This document shows, in pieces, positions 11,516 through 22,882 of a DNA stretch of 64,000 nucleotides. The translations under genes were made by a program, and so were the position numbers. The DNA is from Nymphaea colorata (taxonomy: Eukaryota > Streptophyta > Magnoliopsida > Nymphaeales > Nymphaeaceae). A model generated the notes under the pieces. It was given only the letters and a program-made list of their open reading frames with translations. It did not search any database and was not told where the DNA came from. The stretch covers positions 17,684,600 to 17,748,599 of the forward strand of contig NC_045150.1 in NCBI RefSeq assembly GCF_008831285.2, read 5' to 3'. The first letter of the stretch is position 1, and every line of letters starts with the position of its first letter.

Positions 11516-12458
11516 TCAAATCTTCAACATTTTCTCAAACTCAATATTGCATTTAGAATGAAAAAGTTGTTTAAGCGAAACGAAATACATTAAAAATAAG
11601 CATAGCCCCTTGGATTGATTACCCCTGGTAAAGGGGCCAGGAAAGGTAAATCCTCTTACTAACGGGCGAGTCCCTTGCTCTCTCTTTTCGAAACAAAACA
11701 TCATTTTTCTGGAGCACTCCAAAAACCAAATCGATTTTCGGGGATGCGAACATAGACTTCTTTTCGGCTTATTCGGACCAATTGGTGATTTATGCTCTAA
11801 AACCTTGTCCTATATATCGTGCTTGGGTTTAATAGAGTTAGTTGTTGATTATTATAAATTTTTAAATTCCTATTTATATCTATCAATTCTTCTAAAGTTC
11901 TAGAACTAGGACCTTGACCTCGAACCATGCTAGTTAAGATATTTTCATCCATTTGTCTAATTTCATTAATATTACTAAGGGTTCTACTATGACTGGAGAA
12001 AGAGTTTCTTGCAACCATTATTTTCTTGAAAAAACAATACTTTTAGGGATAGGGGTATGTTTTATTTCACCATTTCCTATGTTCATATTATCTAATTTCC
12101 TAGTTAATTCTTCTAAGTTTACTCCTTGCAATTCTAGCATTTTTCCTATGGTTCATTTAATTTGGACAATTTACTGACCTAATTTTGTTATCATGATGAT
12201 TATCATATTTAATTGTCGAATGACTATTTTATCAAAACTTATCTACTAGGGCCTTCAACATCCAGATAAGAAGTTCTAGTTTCTGTTAATATCCTTTTTA
12301 TCACAGGAATAAAACATATATAATTCTAAGTAGAAAAAGGCTTCACTGGTAAACTTACTAGTTTTAAATTTCTTGGATTTTTTATACAAATCTATATCCA
12401 ATATTCTAATCTATTCATACCATAAAATTCTTAGAAAGTAGGAATTGTTGACAATAGT

Positions 12459-12624
12459 AATATCTATAACAACTATTATAAATAAAACATGAAGAAAATA
12501 CTCAACTATCTAACACTGATTTTGGCTGATCAGAAATATCTAATATCTATAACAACTATTATAAATGAAACACAAAGAAAATACTCAACTATCTAACACT
12601 GATTTTAGCTGATCAAAAATATCT
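12459..12624. repeat. Two-copy tandem repeat, 83-bp period
   Basis: aatatctataacaactatta starts at 12459 and again at 12542. Both copies run through AATACTCAACTATCTAACACTGATTTT with few differences. The repeat lies in the minus-strand leader-like segment. Confidence 0.9.
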
Positions 12625-13211
12625 ATAGCCAACTTAGTACTTGTCTCCCTTAGTCCCATAGTCTCATGTATCCTTCGTACAATTCCAGACTTTGCTTATG
12701 AGTTTTTGTTTTGAACTTAAAAATTTCCTTTCACAAGACCAACATGTAACACATCTTTTACCAAAAAAAGAACAAACTAGAACATACTTGGCTTATGGTA
12801 TTTTTCCCCTAGATTTGAAAACTTTTTGGATTTCTGTTTCATAGAACACCATGTGCACAATTCGTCATCCGATTCAAATACCACCGTTTATGTATTTTTT
12901 TTCTCCTAAACGGCTCCCTACCTCAGTGCAAAAACTCAGAAACACAAACGCAATATCATCAATAGATTATGATCTAATAGGTTCTCTTCTATAACTCATA
13001 GTTCCTACTCATAGATCCTGGCTAGGGCCAGAACTTCCAGTGCAAAACACAAATTCATAATAACAGATTATTAATGTCTATGCAGTGATACATTCTTCTG
13101 GGAAGAGACTTTTTCGTTTAGCTTACAAGCTAAGAACAATGCAAAACTTTAAACACACATAAAACTTTCATTAATAACAAAACATACTTACAACATCAAG
13201 AGCATACTACT

Positions 13212-13222
13212 CTCTGATACCA
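13212..13222 (-). promoter_or_regulatory. Possible initiator tRNA-Met primer-binding site
   Basis: On the minus strand the sequence reads TGGTATCAGAG, 11 bases complementary to the 3' end of plant initiator tRNA-Met. That tRNA is the primer used by plant pararetroviruses and many copia elements. No LTR end is evident upstream. Confidence 0.5.
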
Positions 13223-13439
13223 CTTCAAAAGTGTTAAAAGTAGTCAGTTCAACCATACATTTCATTTTCAAAATGGAAAACATTTACTTCATAGTGAAGA
13301 CAATAATTCTATGTTTCAACAATTAAATAGTATAACCAACATACATATTGCCCTAGCATAAAACTTAGAATCTTATAATACAAAAAATTAGAATCTTTTG
13401 CAGCCAGTTTACGATACTTTATCCGTAAAAAATAATACT

Positions 13440-14109
13440 TTAAAGGAAATATTAGTAAACCAAAAATATTTGAAAGATCAATTAACCACTATCCTAAGTT
13501 AAAAAGCTTGCAATAATATGAAGATAATATTGAAGTCTTACAAAAACAAAGTTTGGAAAAAATAAAACACTCACAAGATTTGGACCAAAGCTATATAAAA
13601 GTAATTAAGATAGTCAGTGACATGAGCATGAATGGAAACATAGATCAGGAAGTAGTGATCACACATGCATACAATGGTTACCAAAGCATAGAACTTAGGT
13701 TCCAATGCAAAATATGCACACTTGAAGCTTATAGGTTTTGTTTAGAAGAAAAACACTATCGATTCACCATAGAAAATAAGATAGGATGAAAAGATGACAC
13801 TATGGAAAGAAGAATTTTAGTAACAGAAAATGGATGATTTTGACATTTAGACAACTAAACTAGAAGCTAGATTGGATGTTTTAAAAAAGAAAGTGGAGAG
13901 ACTTGAAGCAATGAAAGCTAAGATAGGTCACCTAGAAAATAAAGTAGACCTTGAAGTGTTGAATACAACAATAAAGAAAAAGAGATAACAATAGAAAAAG
14001 GTGAAAGAACGTTGACTACTACAAATCTTCCTAGTATGGAACCCAATTATAAAGAACATAGTGCAAGAAAAACTGTTATAAGAATACCATGCATATTTAA
14101 AATAGATGA
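13440..14109 (+). pseudogene. Endogenous pararetrovirus, unassigned 5' coding block
   Basis: The plus-strand frame at 13553-13789 (78 residues) contains a CKICTLEAYRFCLEEKHYRF segment with two Cys and one His. After a break, 13850-13990 encodes a short coiled coil (repeated E-x-x-L, K-x-x-V heptads). I cannot say which caulimovirid protein these belong to. Position upstream of protease and RT on the same strand suggests the movement/capsid side of the genome. Stops are frequent, so it is non-functional. Confidence 0.45.
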
Positions 14110-14460
14110 TTGGAAATAAGAAATAAATGCCTTAGCTGATACAAGATGCAATGATTTGGTCTTACACAAAGCACTTGTACCCCCAAAATATCATAGGTGC
14201 TTAGATCCTACCTTCCAACTATGGGCATAACAAATTGATAGATCATTACATAGGAATGATGAATAAATATGCAAATACAAAATAGTTTTTAGAATATCAG
14301 AAGAAGAACATATGACCTACCAACCCAGGCCTAAAACATTTATCAAACATATGCAACTACATGATAGTACAAAATGCATTATAGGACTGAACTTTATATT
14401 AGAAAAGATAGCTGGATGTGTTATTACTAGAACTGGCCCTTTCTTTCTTCCATACTAAAC
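14110..14460 (+). pseudogene. Endogenous pararetrovirus aspartic protease
   Basis: The translation around 14128-14215 holds a LADTRCNDLVLHKALVPP segment. The position and surroundings fit the caulimovirid protease active site, but the usual glycine after D-T is Arg here. A later ILGLNFI-like strand appears near 14380. Several stops split the domain. It would cleave the viral polyprotein; this copy is inactive. Confidence 0.65.
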
Positions 14461-14486
14461 AACTCCTTGGGTGCTAGATCTTAGAG

Positions 14487-14769
14487 TTGGGTATGAAAAG
14501 GAAAAAACCCCAAAAATTGCTAATGCAAGATCCTAGAACTTGCAAAGAAAAGATAGAACTGGTGTACCTAGAAGAAGAAGATCTAGAAAAAAACCTCGAA
14601 TATAACCTTATTTATATACAAAAAATAAATAATAAGCTAGAAACATGTTGCATAGAAACAAACAACTTAATTCTGATACTGGAAAAAGAAGACATCATAG
14701 GAGAAATACCTACAAAACATTGGGATCATAATAAAATAGAATGTATATTAGAAATTAAAGACCCATGAT
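14487..14769 (+). pseudogene. Endogenous pararetrovirus protease-RT linker frame
   Basis: A 93-residue open frame, acidic and rich in Glu, Leu and Ile, lies between protease and RT. It starts with ATG at 14487, but given its place inside a polyprotein this is not necessarily a true start. No domain is recognised; its end runs directly into the RT entry segment. Confidence 0.45.
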
Positions 14770-15480
14770 TCACTATTTCCAATAAAAAAAATAAGTGCAA
14801 CAAATGAAAAAATGAATGACTTTGAAATACATATAAATGACCTTTTAAGATTAGGAATTATAAGAGGAAGTATAAGTCCTCATAGGAGTCCAGCTTTTAT
14901 TGTTAACAAACATAGTGAACAAGTTTGAGGAAAATCTAGGATAGTCATATACTATAGAAAGCATAATGATAATAATATAGATGACTCATATGATATCCCT
15001 AACAAAACTGAATTAATTAATAACATACAATATAACAAAATATTCAACAAGTTTGACTGTAAGTCTGCCTTTTAGCAAATAAAAATGTATAAAGAAAGTA
15101 TTTAGTGGACTGTGTTTACTTGTCCTTGGGAAGTTTTGAACAGTTACTTATGTCTTTCGGTTTGAGTCTATATAGATGATATTCTAGTTCATAGTAAAAT
15201 AGATTCATAACATATAAGACACCTTAAAATAGTTTTAAGAGAATTTCTAAGAAATGTAATTATAATTAGTAGTAAAAAGGCACAATTCTTTTGAAAACAT
15301 ATAGAATACTTAGGCATGGAGATTGGTAAGGGTAAAATTAAGTTACAACCACATATAGCCACAAAGGCCTTAGAATTTGAGATACATGTTATAAAAAATT
15401 TATAACAAATTTTAGGATTGGTTAATTATGCTAGACCATTCATTAAAGATTTAGGGAAAATGGTTGGCCCCTTATATAGC
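14770..15480 (+). pseudogene. Endogenous pararetrovirus reverse transcriptase
   Basis: Motifs appear in order in a frame broken by stops: ISPHRSPAFIVNK, a KFDCKSAF segment, the catalytic YIDDILVHSK near 15170, and HIEYLGMEIGKGKIKLQPH near 15300-15350. A short deletion seems to remove part of the palm between 15120 and 15165. The overall style, with one DD box followed directly by RNase H and no integrase downstream, fits Caulimoviridae rather than an LTR retrotransposon. Confidence 0.8.
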
Positions 15481-15539
15481 AAACTTGGTTCAACATAGAA
15501 GATATCAAACAAATAGGTAAAGTTAAAGAAGCCATTAAA

Positions 15540-15996
15540 CATTTGCCCAAGATGTATCTCCCCTTAGATTCAAATTTCTTAATAATCAAGGCAGATGGAT
15601 GCTTCGATGGGTGGGGAGTTGTGTTAAAAAGAAAACCTGATAAATATGCCTTAAAAACAACAGAAGTTGTTTGTAGATATAGTAGTGACCAATATAAAGA
15701 AAATGACTTACTAGCAACATACATAAAAAAACCTTAGCCCCGTATTATATAGGTTAAATAGTTTTAAACTATTTTTGCTCAACAAAAAAGAAATACTAGT
15801 AAGAACAGATTGTGATGCTATAGTAAAATTCTATGAGAATAAAAACCTAATGAGAATAAGCCAAAGAAGGTGGATGGCTTTTAAAGACACCCTACTAAAT
15901 CAAAATGATAAAGTTACATTTGAACATATTAAGAGAGAGGATAATAGATTAGCTAATATTTTAAGTAGATTTCTAAAAGATGAATTGAGAAATTAA
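15540..15996 (+). pseudogene. Endogenous pararetrovirus RNase H, frameshifted
   Basis: Two frames (15543-15737 and 15775-15996) give the domain. The first has an IKADGCFDGWGVVL strand with the catalytic Asp. The second has VRTDCDAIVKFYE and the C-terminal EHIKREDNRLANILSRF. A stop and frame change between them at 15737-15775 inactivate it. It lies directly after RT and would remove the RNA template. Confidence 0.8.
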
Positions 15997-16129
15997 CATT
16001 TACAAACCAAAAATTAGAAGGCTGAATAAAATTATAGGGTACTTAGAACAATCTAAAGGATGCCTACATGATATTGATCATCCTATGTCCATTGAAATAA
16101 GAAACCCAGCGACAGTTTAGTGGATATTG

Positions 16130-16751
16130 TTTTAAGCATGCAACAATTAGTCACCACCATGAAACAGTTCAGAGTTCGTTCATCTTCATCAAACTCTTCT
16201 ATCAGGCCCAGGTAGCAAGAGTAGGGATGTGGCCCCATTAAAGTGGGAGCAACAAGCTATATCTTTTACTTTTGGGAAAGGAAAAGCATCATATAGAATA
16301 AATTTAAACTTCTCTATAAGTAGCCATTAGTCATGATAGCTAAGATAGAATGCATTGTTTTATCTAACATAAACTTACATTGTAGGAATCATGACCTCTA
16401 CAAGTCAGATACAGTTTCTAGACCTAGACTTGGGATTACTTGCCTTTCCTCCCCATTCAAATCTAACCTTTCGCACGTGCCCAGGCTTTATTCTAAACCT
16501 AAAAGACCACATTCTATTAGACAACCTGTGGCAAAACAAAAGGAATTTCACTTATCCAAAGATCATTGCTTTAATGGCAACCCATCTAAACCTAAAAAAT
16601 AGGCAGATCCAGTAAAAAACTCAAATAGGCCTCTTCACCGTACATATATCTCTTAGACCTCAAAGCCTAGATGCTTATTTTACGTTAGAAATAAGCTTCA
16701 AGGCAGCACAAGCAGAAATTAGCTAGAGAAAAAAGGAAAAAGAAGAATTGA
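16130..16751 (+). pseudogene. Endogenous pararetrovirus distal coding segment, cut by a transposon
   Basis: Overlapping frames at 16333-16602 and 16391-16615 are of unknown family. A further coding stretch runs to 16751 and ends in a Lys/Glu-rich coiled-coil segment. The frame is interrupted exactly at 16751 by the element at 16752-20137 and the same heptad pattern resumes at 20141, so this was one reading frame before insertion. The function is not recognised; position downstream of RNase H would suit a caulimovirid C-terminal or transactivator-type ORF, which is inference only. Confidence 0.45.
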
Positions 16752-19700
16752 GGGGCCATTTGATGGCCTGGAAATATATTTCTGGAAATATATTTCTAGA
16801 AATATAGGAAATGGAAAAATGGAATGGAAAAGATTTTTTTGATTCCAATTTTGGTGTGTGTGTGATGACTCAGAAATATATTTCCAATTCCATATTTCTG
16901 AGTTTGATGGTACAGAAATATATTTTCAGAAAATTAATTCTTAGTTTGATAATAAGGAAACATTTATCCAGATTTACAAAAATATGGCAAGAACATGGTT
17001 ATGAATGTATGGATGTATAGACCGGCTATAATCGCCCACACAATCGATTATAACAATTCTGATTTGCCGACCTTCTGCCCCTTTTCAAGTTGACATTGAT
17101 TTGAACCTTTCGGTTCAAATTCACCCACCGGTCTAATGATGAACTCATTCACCCGGTTGAAGAGGGAGCGCCTTCCTCAACCGTAAGGATTGCATGAAAA
17201 CAAAATCACAATTTTAATATTCTAAATTGAGATATTCATTACAAAGTACTGAATTGTTGCCCAATTGCATCTCACGCTCGATTACGCGGATGCAACAACT
17301 CAATTATAAGGAACATATAACAAACATGAAAGCCATAAAAAAAACCAAAATTCAACAACACTCAATAGGCTATCAAACATACCATACAATTCAACAACAA
17401 AGCGCAACGTCAACACAACATACATAGTCCCATGAGTGATAAAATGCGCATCAAACCACATACAAAGTCCCATCAGTGATAAAATATTTACATATTCCCA
17501 TCAGTGTTCACTGTTCAGAAGAGCTTCAACATTCAATAGAAAGCCAAGTGCATGTGTCGAGCATCCATAGAAGCAAATACATATGTAGTGTCTCTGCACC
17601 ATAAGAAAACAAAAAACACAAACAGAATCAAATTTTCCCCTTGCACGACCTTCGAACATTCGTCACAATCATGTCAGTGCTTCATCTTCCATCAGTCCTG
17701 AAAACATAAACAAAGACATCACATTTTCGAAGAGATTAAAGCGTAAAAAGCGATAAAATGAAATTGTTATTGTTACATCTAACCATTTTGAGAGTTTTTA
17801 AGTGGTTTTTCCGAAAAAGAAAACTTGTAGCTTCAGATTTTCCCATATAAGCTGTGGCTTTGTCAAGCTGCAAAGATGAGGCAAGGTTAGAGCACAGTTT
17901 TAAACCTTGGTCAGTCCAGTTACAACCCAGACTATTACTTCAGACCTGCTAGTTTCTCAACCATAGCAAAACCCAATTCTGTCTATCAGCAATATCTTGT
18001 GTTGTTGGGACCTAAACCTCAACCAGAACCAATCGTATCAGCTAGAAGTTTGTTTGCTGCTAGATGTAATCCTTGTTCAGCAGAATCAGACATCCATCAT
18101 CTGTTGTTTTTATCTCAGTTCAACATACAATTAAGTGCTTGTTCATTCTCTTCCATCTTAAGCAGATGTAATGAACAAAACCGACACATCCTGCATATTT
18201 GCTGCAATGCTTGTCCTTTCACTTTTGAAACAAGCAGTGGTGCTGAAGGACAATCCAGCAAAGAAGGGACTGTGAATCTGTGATGCTTTGTGCAAACACT
18301 TACGTTTCCCCTCAAGAACTTACTAAGCGCATCAGCTTATTTGAAGTGATGTAAGTCTTTTATCATTGTTAACTGGTGCTTGTCATTTGGCATTCAAAAT
18401 TCAACTTATCCTTTGTTTGCAGCTCAACAACTGTTCGTGTGAGTTAATCCCTTGATTGTACATGGTATAAGGGATGGGTATGCTTGCCTGAACCCTGGCC
18501 AGATCTGACCTGAGCTGATTTTTGGCCAATTAGTCTGTTTTTTGCTGCAAGGACATGGCCTGGGTTGCAGGTGAATACTGTCTGCTTAATGTGTAAACTG
18601 GTAATCGAGCAAAAACTAGTAGGAAAGGACGTGCTTATCAAAGCTATGCGTGCAATGGTTCAACTGGACCTAATAAAAGGACATGGTTGAACCTTAATCT
18701 AAGATCTGAATCTGATAACCCTTATAAGTAATGCAAATGCACATCACATTCAGAAACAATATTAGTAACAGTTCTGATGACAAAATATGAAATGATCAAG
18801 ACAAATGTTCAGATATCATTGTGATAATCAAAATATATGTGAATCAATCAAAACGCTTATTAAATTTTTACTCTTAAATCATTAAATAAATGTGAAGATT
18901 CTGAACTGATTAGAAGACATATTCAGGTATCATTTCAATGACACGAATCAGCCAAATCTGATAATAATTCAAATGGATAAATCTGAAGCAATTTGAACAC
19001 ATATTGTAGTTTAACGTGAATATGAGAAATTAACAACCCTTGCGAATTGGATAAGAACAAAGAGTGTCCGTTGACCCATCTGTGCTGCTTGAGTCGTGTC
19101 TTCTACAAAACAAATGTCTTGTTTTGGAGCCAACACCAACTCATTAAATTGCTACAACAACCAGAAATCCCCCAAATGGCTTGAGTAGTTGGAAACACTA
19201 AAGCAAACTTTTTCAAAATGTTGAGGATTACATTTCCATCAAATGCGTGGTTCCAATATTCACACAAAATGTTTGACAAAAAATCAGTGAAATAACACAT
19301 AAGAAACTGATATGCAACTGAGAAGTTGTGTGCTTTACAATGTTGAAACATCATACCAAAAAACAAAAAATACCGAATATTACACAAAAAAAGAGAGGAA
19401 AAAACGAGAAACCCTAACCGTGACCTAATCGGACGCATTCAGGCTCCTTATAACAGAGCAGATAGAGAGAGAGAGAGACTTACAAAGGACTTCTGTTGAG
19501 GAGGTGGATCAGGAGCAGCGCCACTCAGCAGCGGTTCTCTCTGACGGCAAGGAAAAGAGACGGTGAGTTAATCTGGCGATCTGTCGAGTCCTCTTTATCT
19601 TCTCCCTCTGTCTAGATTGCAACGGATGGGGAAAGAAAGAGAGAGGTGAAGACGAAGACGAAGAGGCTGCGCAGGTTGCTTCAGCGGATTAAAAAGGGCT

Positions 19701-20137
19701 CCATTGAAAAGGCCGACTTGGAGAGGGGAACAAGAGAGAAAATGAGAGAGGGAGAGAGAGAGATAGTACCTTGCAAGAAAGAGAGGAACGGGAGGCTCGC
19801 GGCTACAATGCTTGGGTGGAGTGGAGGGAGCGGCTGTGAGACGATGCGGCTGAAGAGGGAGTGCCTGTGAGACGACGGGAAAGAAGAGGGAGCGACTGCG
19901 GCACAGGAAGGAAGAGAAGGAAGACGTGAGAGCGCTCGCGTGCCCTAATGGGCAAAATTTTATTTCCGAAAAAAAATTTCCGTCTCTCCAGGTGGAAATT
20001 TTTTTCTGGAAAAAATTGTCCGGAATCGACCTCAACGGTCGAATAAATTTTTCTCCGTTTGATACAGTGGAAAAATTTTAAATATTTGAATTTTATTTCT
20101 CGATGAACAGTGTATTTCCTGTTCATCAAACACCCCC
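16752..20137. mobile_element. PIF/Harbinger-like non-autonomous DNA transposon, 3386 bp
   Basis: Terminal inverted repeats: the left end starts GGGGCCATTTGATG and the right end, read inward, GGGGGTGTTTGATG (11 of 14 identical). A 3-bp direct duplication, TGA, flanks it (16749-16751 and 20138-20140). GGGGGTGTTTG ends with 3-bp duplications are typical of PIF/Harbinger, although the usual target is TWA. Inside there is no frame above 156 codons and no transposase motif. The left subterminal part repeats GGAAATATATTTCT-like text and the right part has a purine-rich block (19440-19900). Removing it with one TGA restores the frame of the host coiled-coil sequence, which confirms the borders. Confidence 0.8.
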
Positions 20138-20580
20138 TGAAAGAAAAGATAGAGAATTTAGAAGCAGAAAATAAAGTTTTGAAAGAATATGCCGAAGAAG
20201 AAATAAATGAATGAAGAAATTGAGAGAAAAAAGGGAAACAATTCCTCCAAATATTCAAGTAGTAAAAGACCATATCTACTACCTAGTCTTGAAAGAAAAA
20301 AGACAACAACAAGTCAATATGCAAGACTTGCTAAGGATTATGGCAAGAAGTCCCAACATGAGGAAACATGGTTTAGGTTTTACTTTAATTAAGGATCATC
20401 ATGAGAACAATTCTTTTTGCGAATGCGAAAAGGGATTCACCATAGTACATGTTATTCTTAATCTTAAGAGATGGCATGACCAAAAGATTCAAGGAATGAA
20501 ACTGTCTCCCAAAAATTTAATAGAGCAAGAGTTTTTGAAAAGACTTATGGTAACCAAGGAAGAACATCAAAACAACTAGA
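20138..20580 (+). pseudogene. Endogenous pararetrovirus distal segment after the insertion
   Basis: From 20141 the coiled-coil heptads of the interrupted frame continue for about 25 residues to a stop near 20212. A second overlapping frame at 20211-20579 (122 residues, alternative reading at 20207-20392) is basic and rich in Leu and Lys with a CECEKGF motif. I do not recognise the protein. It sits at the 3' end of the viral block. Confidence 0.45.
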
Positions 20581-21220
20581 ATTCAATTGTCGACTAACCT
20601 ATTCAGCAAGACAACTGTTTAAACCTTAGGAGCACTGACAAAAGTAAACAACGCAAGTCATCTGTTGATGAGGACTATTGTTCATTATTGAGTGCAGTTG
20701 TGAACAATGTAAAGATACTTGTAGGAGATAGCAAAAATCTTCAACTTTGCAATTGTGCAAAAATTTTACGAGATATGCATGAAACAGACTAATAGATGCT
20801 GATATTCAAGTGAGAGCACTTGATATGTTAGATATCCGTCACAGAGCATCATTTTCCTCAACCTTAAGCCTAAGTTGCATTACTCTTGGTTGATGACAAA
20901 GCTATCAATGTTTTAGGTATGCTATATTCTTCAAGTTACTCAATTAATTGTTTTTAGATAAGCCTTGGTAAATGTTATTATGTAGATATGCTTGAATTCT
21001 TATTGTTATTTCTTATTTGCATGCATTTGTTTTAATACAAAACTTGTTAAATGATATATCTGGATTTCATATGTTTTGAATTTCACATTGAATTTTATTG
21101 TTAATACGTGAGTATGTTATTTAATAGACATGTTGGACGCCAATCAAAGATGACGACTCCTAATTATGCTCATGTTAGTGGTGCTTCTTGGTATCATGAG
21201 ACATTTACGTCCATGTCTAC
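20581..21220. other. Spacer between viral block and Harbinger remnant
   Basis: No ORF over 60 codons and no motif recognised. AT-rich with several ATG-rich short frames. Part of it may be the decayed 5' region of the transposase gene that follows. Confidence 0.4.
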
Positions 21221-21223
21221 ACG

Positions 21224-21815
21224 TTGTGCATCCATATAGAGTTGCTGGTTCCTTTTTTTATTGAAAATATCATTCATGGTCACCTAAGAAATTGTTTGGA
21301 TCAACTACGTATGGAAACACACACATTTATGACATTATATAATTCATCAAGATGTAGAGGTCTATCTAAAGATGCTCGTGACATAAGCATAGAAGAACAA
21401 GTACTCATATTTCTTTAAACAATTGGACATAATAGGCACAACCGTTCACATCAAAATATATTTCAACATTCAAGACAAACAACAAGCAAGTGTCAATACA
21501 TGCTTACATGAAATTTGTTAATTTGAGTAAGATTACATCCGATGGCCAAATAATGACATTCAATCTAAGATTTTCATTGAATATCAATTCTATCCATATT
21601 TTAAGGTACTTATATTCCATGTTAGAACAATTTTGACTTTATAACTGTACATAGCATTGCATTTGCCTACTGATGGCAGTCATATACTTGCTTGAATGTC
21701 ATTGTCTGATCAAGCAAGATTTCGTAATAAAAAATGAGTGCTTTAAAAAATGTATTGACTGTAGCTGAATTCAATATGCAATTTGCATTTTTAGTTGTTT
21801 TTATTGTCTTGCTAC
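21224..21815 (+). pseudogene. PIF/Harbinger transposase fragment
   Basis: The translation of 21250-21420 shows LRMETHTFMTLYN ... ISIEEQVLIFL, the conserved N-terminal helices of plant Harbinger nucleases. Across a stop it continues with TIGHNRHNR and FQHSRQTTSKC, then a QFYPYFK strand near 21590-21604. A degraded I-x-x-x-DGSHI catalytic segment lies near 21660-21695 and an LKNVLTVAEFNMQFAF strand at about 21740-21795. These are in the right order for the DDE_Tnp4 family. Stops and an intron-like gap at 21605-21650 break it. It lies outside the 16752-20137 element, so it is a separate remnant. Confidence 0.8.
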
Positions 21816-22231
21816 ACAAAAAGGTTTGTCATTCTTGCGCTTTTTCCTATCAGCCCTTGAGTATGATCTTGTTAGTTCTATTTGTACGTTGAACTTAGAT
21901 CTTCTTCATCATTTTATTATTTTCTTGACTTTTTAACTTGGACATTAGTATGTTCTCAAAACTTGCAATTATGGTTTAGGTGCCATTTTCTACTATGGGT
22001 GTGTAGGCACTTGGAGCTTTATTTTCATGCTTTGCATCAAAGAATGTCAAAGAGAAGTGAAAAGGACACATTTTCATTCTGCAGACTATTTCCGCATAAG
22101 TTATCAAGTTCATTTTTTTGTTTACCCTTTTCTTCTTAACCATGGAAAAACTCATACCATAGCCTCCCATTGTTAAAACTTATGTCTTTCATTAACATCA
22201 CAACATCATTGTATATTTTTGAAATTTTTAG

Positions 22232-22375
22232 GTGGCAGCCAAGAAATCTGATGGTCCAGCGACCGTAGTTTTAGGGGCAGAAGCTGAAGCTTCAACGAGT
22301 CTGCATTTTAATGGCAGAGTCAGGGATATGTCATTGCCACTAATCTATCCATTCACTAATTGGCCTATTGAATAG
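22232..22375 (+). pseudogene. Unrecognised exon-like frame 1
   Basis: A 48-codon frame begins right after a TTTTTAG acceptor-like site and ends at TAG (22373-22375). Its composition (ATVVLGAEAEASTSLHFNGR) looks like real protein rather than random AT-rich translation. Family unknown. Confidence 0.35.
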
Positions 22376-22757
22376 CTGGGATCCAGCAAAGCTATTAGTC
22401 CAGAAGTTATCTCTTTGAAATTTCAGAATCCGATTGAGCTGGGTGGATAAAAAATAATACAAGTTGACCATTTAAGGCAATTTTTTGTTAAAATTGGCTT
22501 GAATTGGCTAGTTTAAATCGAATCTGCTGTAAAATGTTTTAGGTTAGAAACAGTGGCTCATGATTTGGTCAGCTTGTTCCGAACTGTCTAGAACATATAG
22601 GTAGTTGGCCATAAATGCTTCGTTCTCTAACAGAGGGGCACTTAGTTTTCTTGCAAGTACTCCCTTTAGTGTTTATTTATGAAAACTTGCTAGGTGGCAG
22701 GGCTTTAATGGACTGATATCTGTTAACTGTTAACCTCTAGAACATGTTCTTCTGTAG

Positions 22758-22882
22758 GTTTCAGTTTTCTCTGGAAGTGTAGACACATCTGCTATTGAAA
22801 CAAAAGGAACTGTTCTTACTCAAAGTGCTGAGCATGTAATACAAAATATGGCTACATGTAGTTTCTTCAATATGGCTGTCGG
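22758..22882 (+). pseudogene. Unrecognised exon-like frame 2
   Basis: 125 bases open in one frame between a CTGTAG acceptor and a GG|GTAACC donor. It encodes GSVDTSAIETKGTVLTQSAE and further residues. The splice-site borders and the protein-like composition suggest an exon. Family unknown; possibly the same gene as the preceding segment. Confidence 0.4.

Larger units (their letters stand above)
11516..13222 (-). pseudogene. Minus-strand endogenous pararetrovirus-like leader/5' segment, decayed
   Basis: Reading leftwards from a tRNA-Met-type primer-binding site (13222-13212), about 1.2 kb of non-coding leader-like sequence is followed by two short minus-strand frames at 12018-11797 and 11722-11516. 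I cannot assign either frame to a protein family. The adjacent plus-strand block (from 13440) has clear caulimovirid enzymes, so I read this as the 5' part of the same kind of element in the opposite orientation. It could instead be an unrelated LTR element using the same primer tRNA. Confidence 0.35.

Noticed and set aside
18444-18641. Possible tRNA or small RNA gene in a locally GC-richer stretch
   Set aside because: No cloverleaf, A/B boxes or other RNA-gene features could be recognised.
19595-20273. Minus-strand frames of 146-156 codons in the Harbinger-like element
   Set aside because: Low-complexity Ser/Pro/Leu/Phe-rich translations opposite a purine-rich block, using overlapping frames; no transposase motifs.
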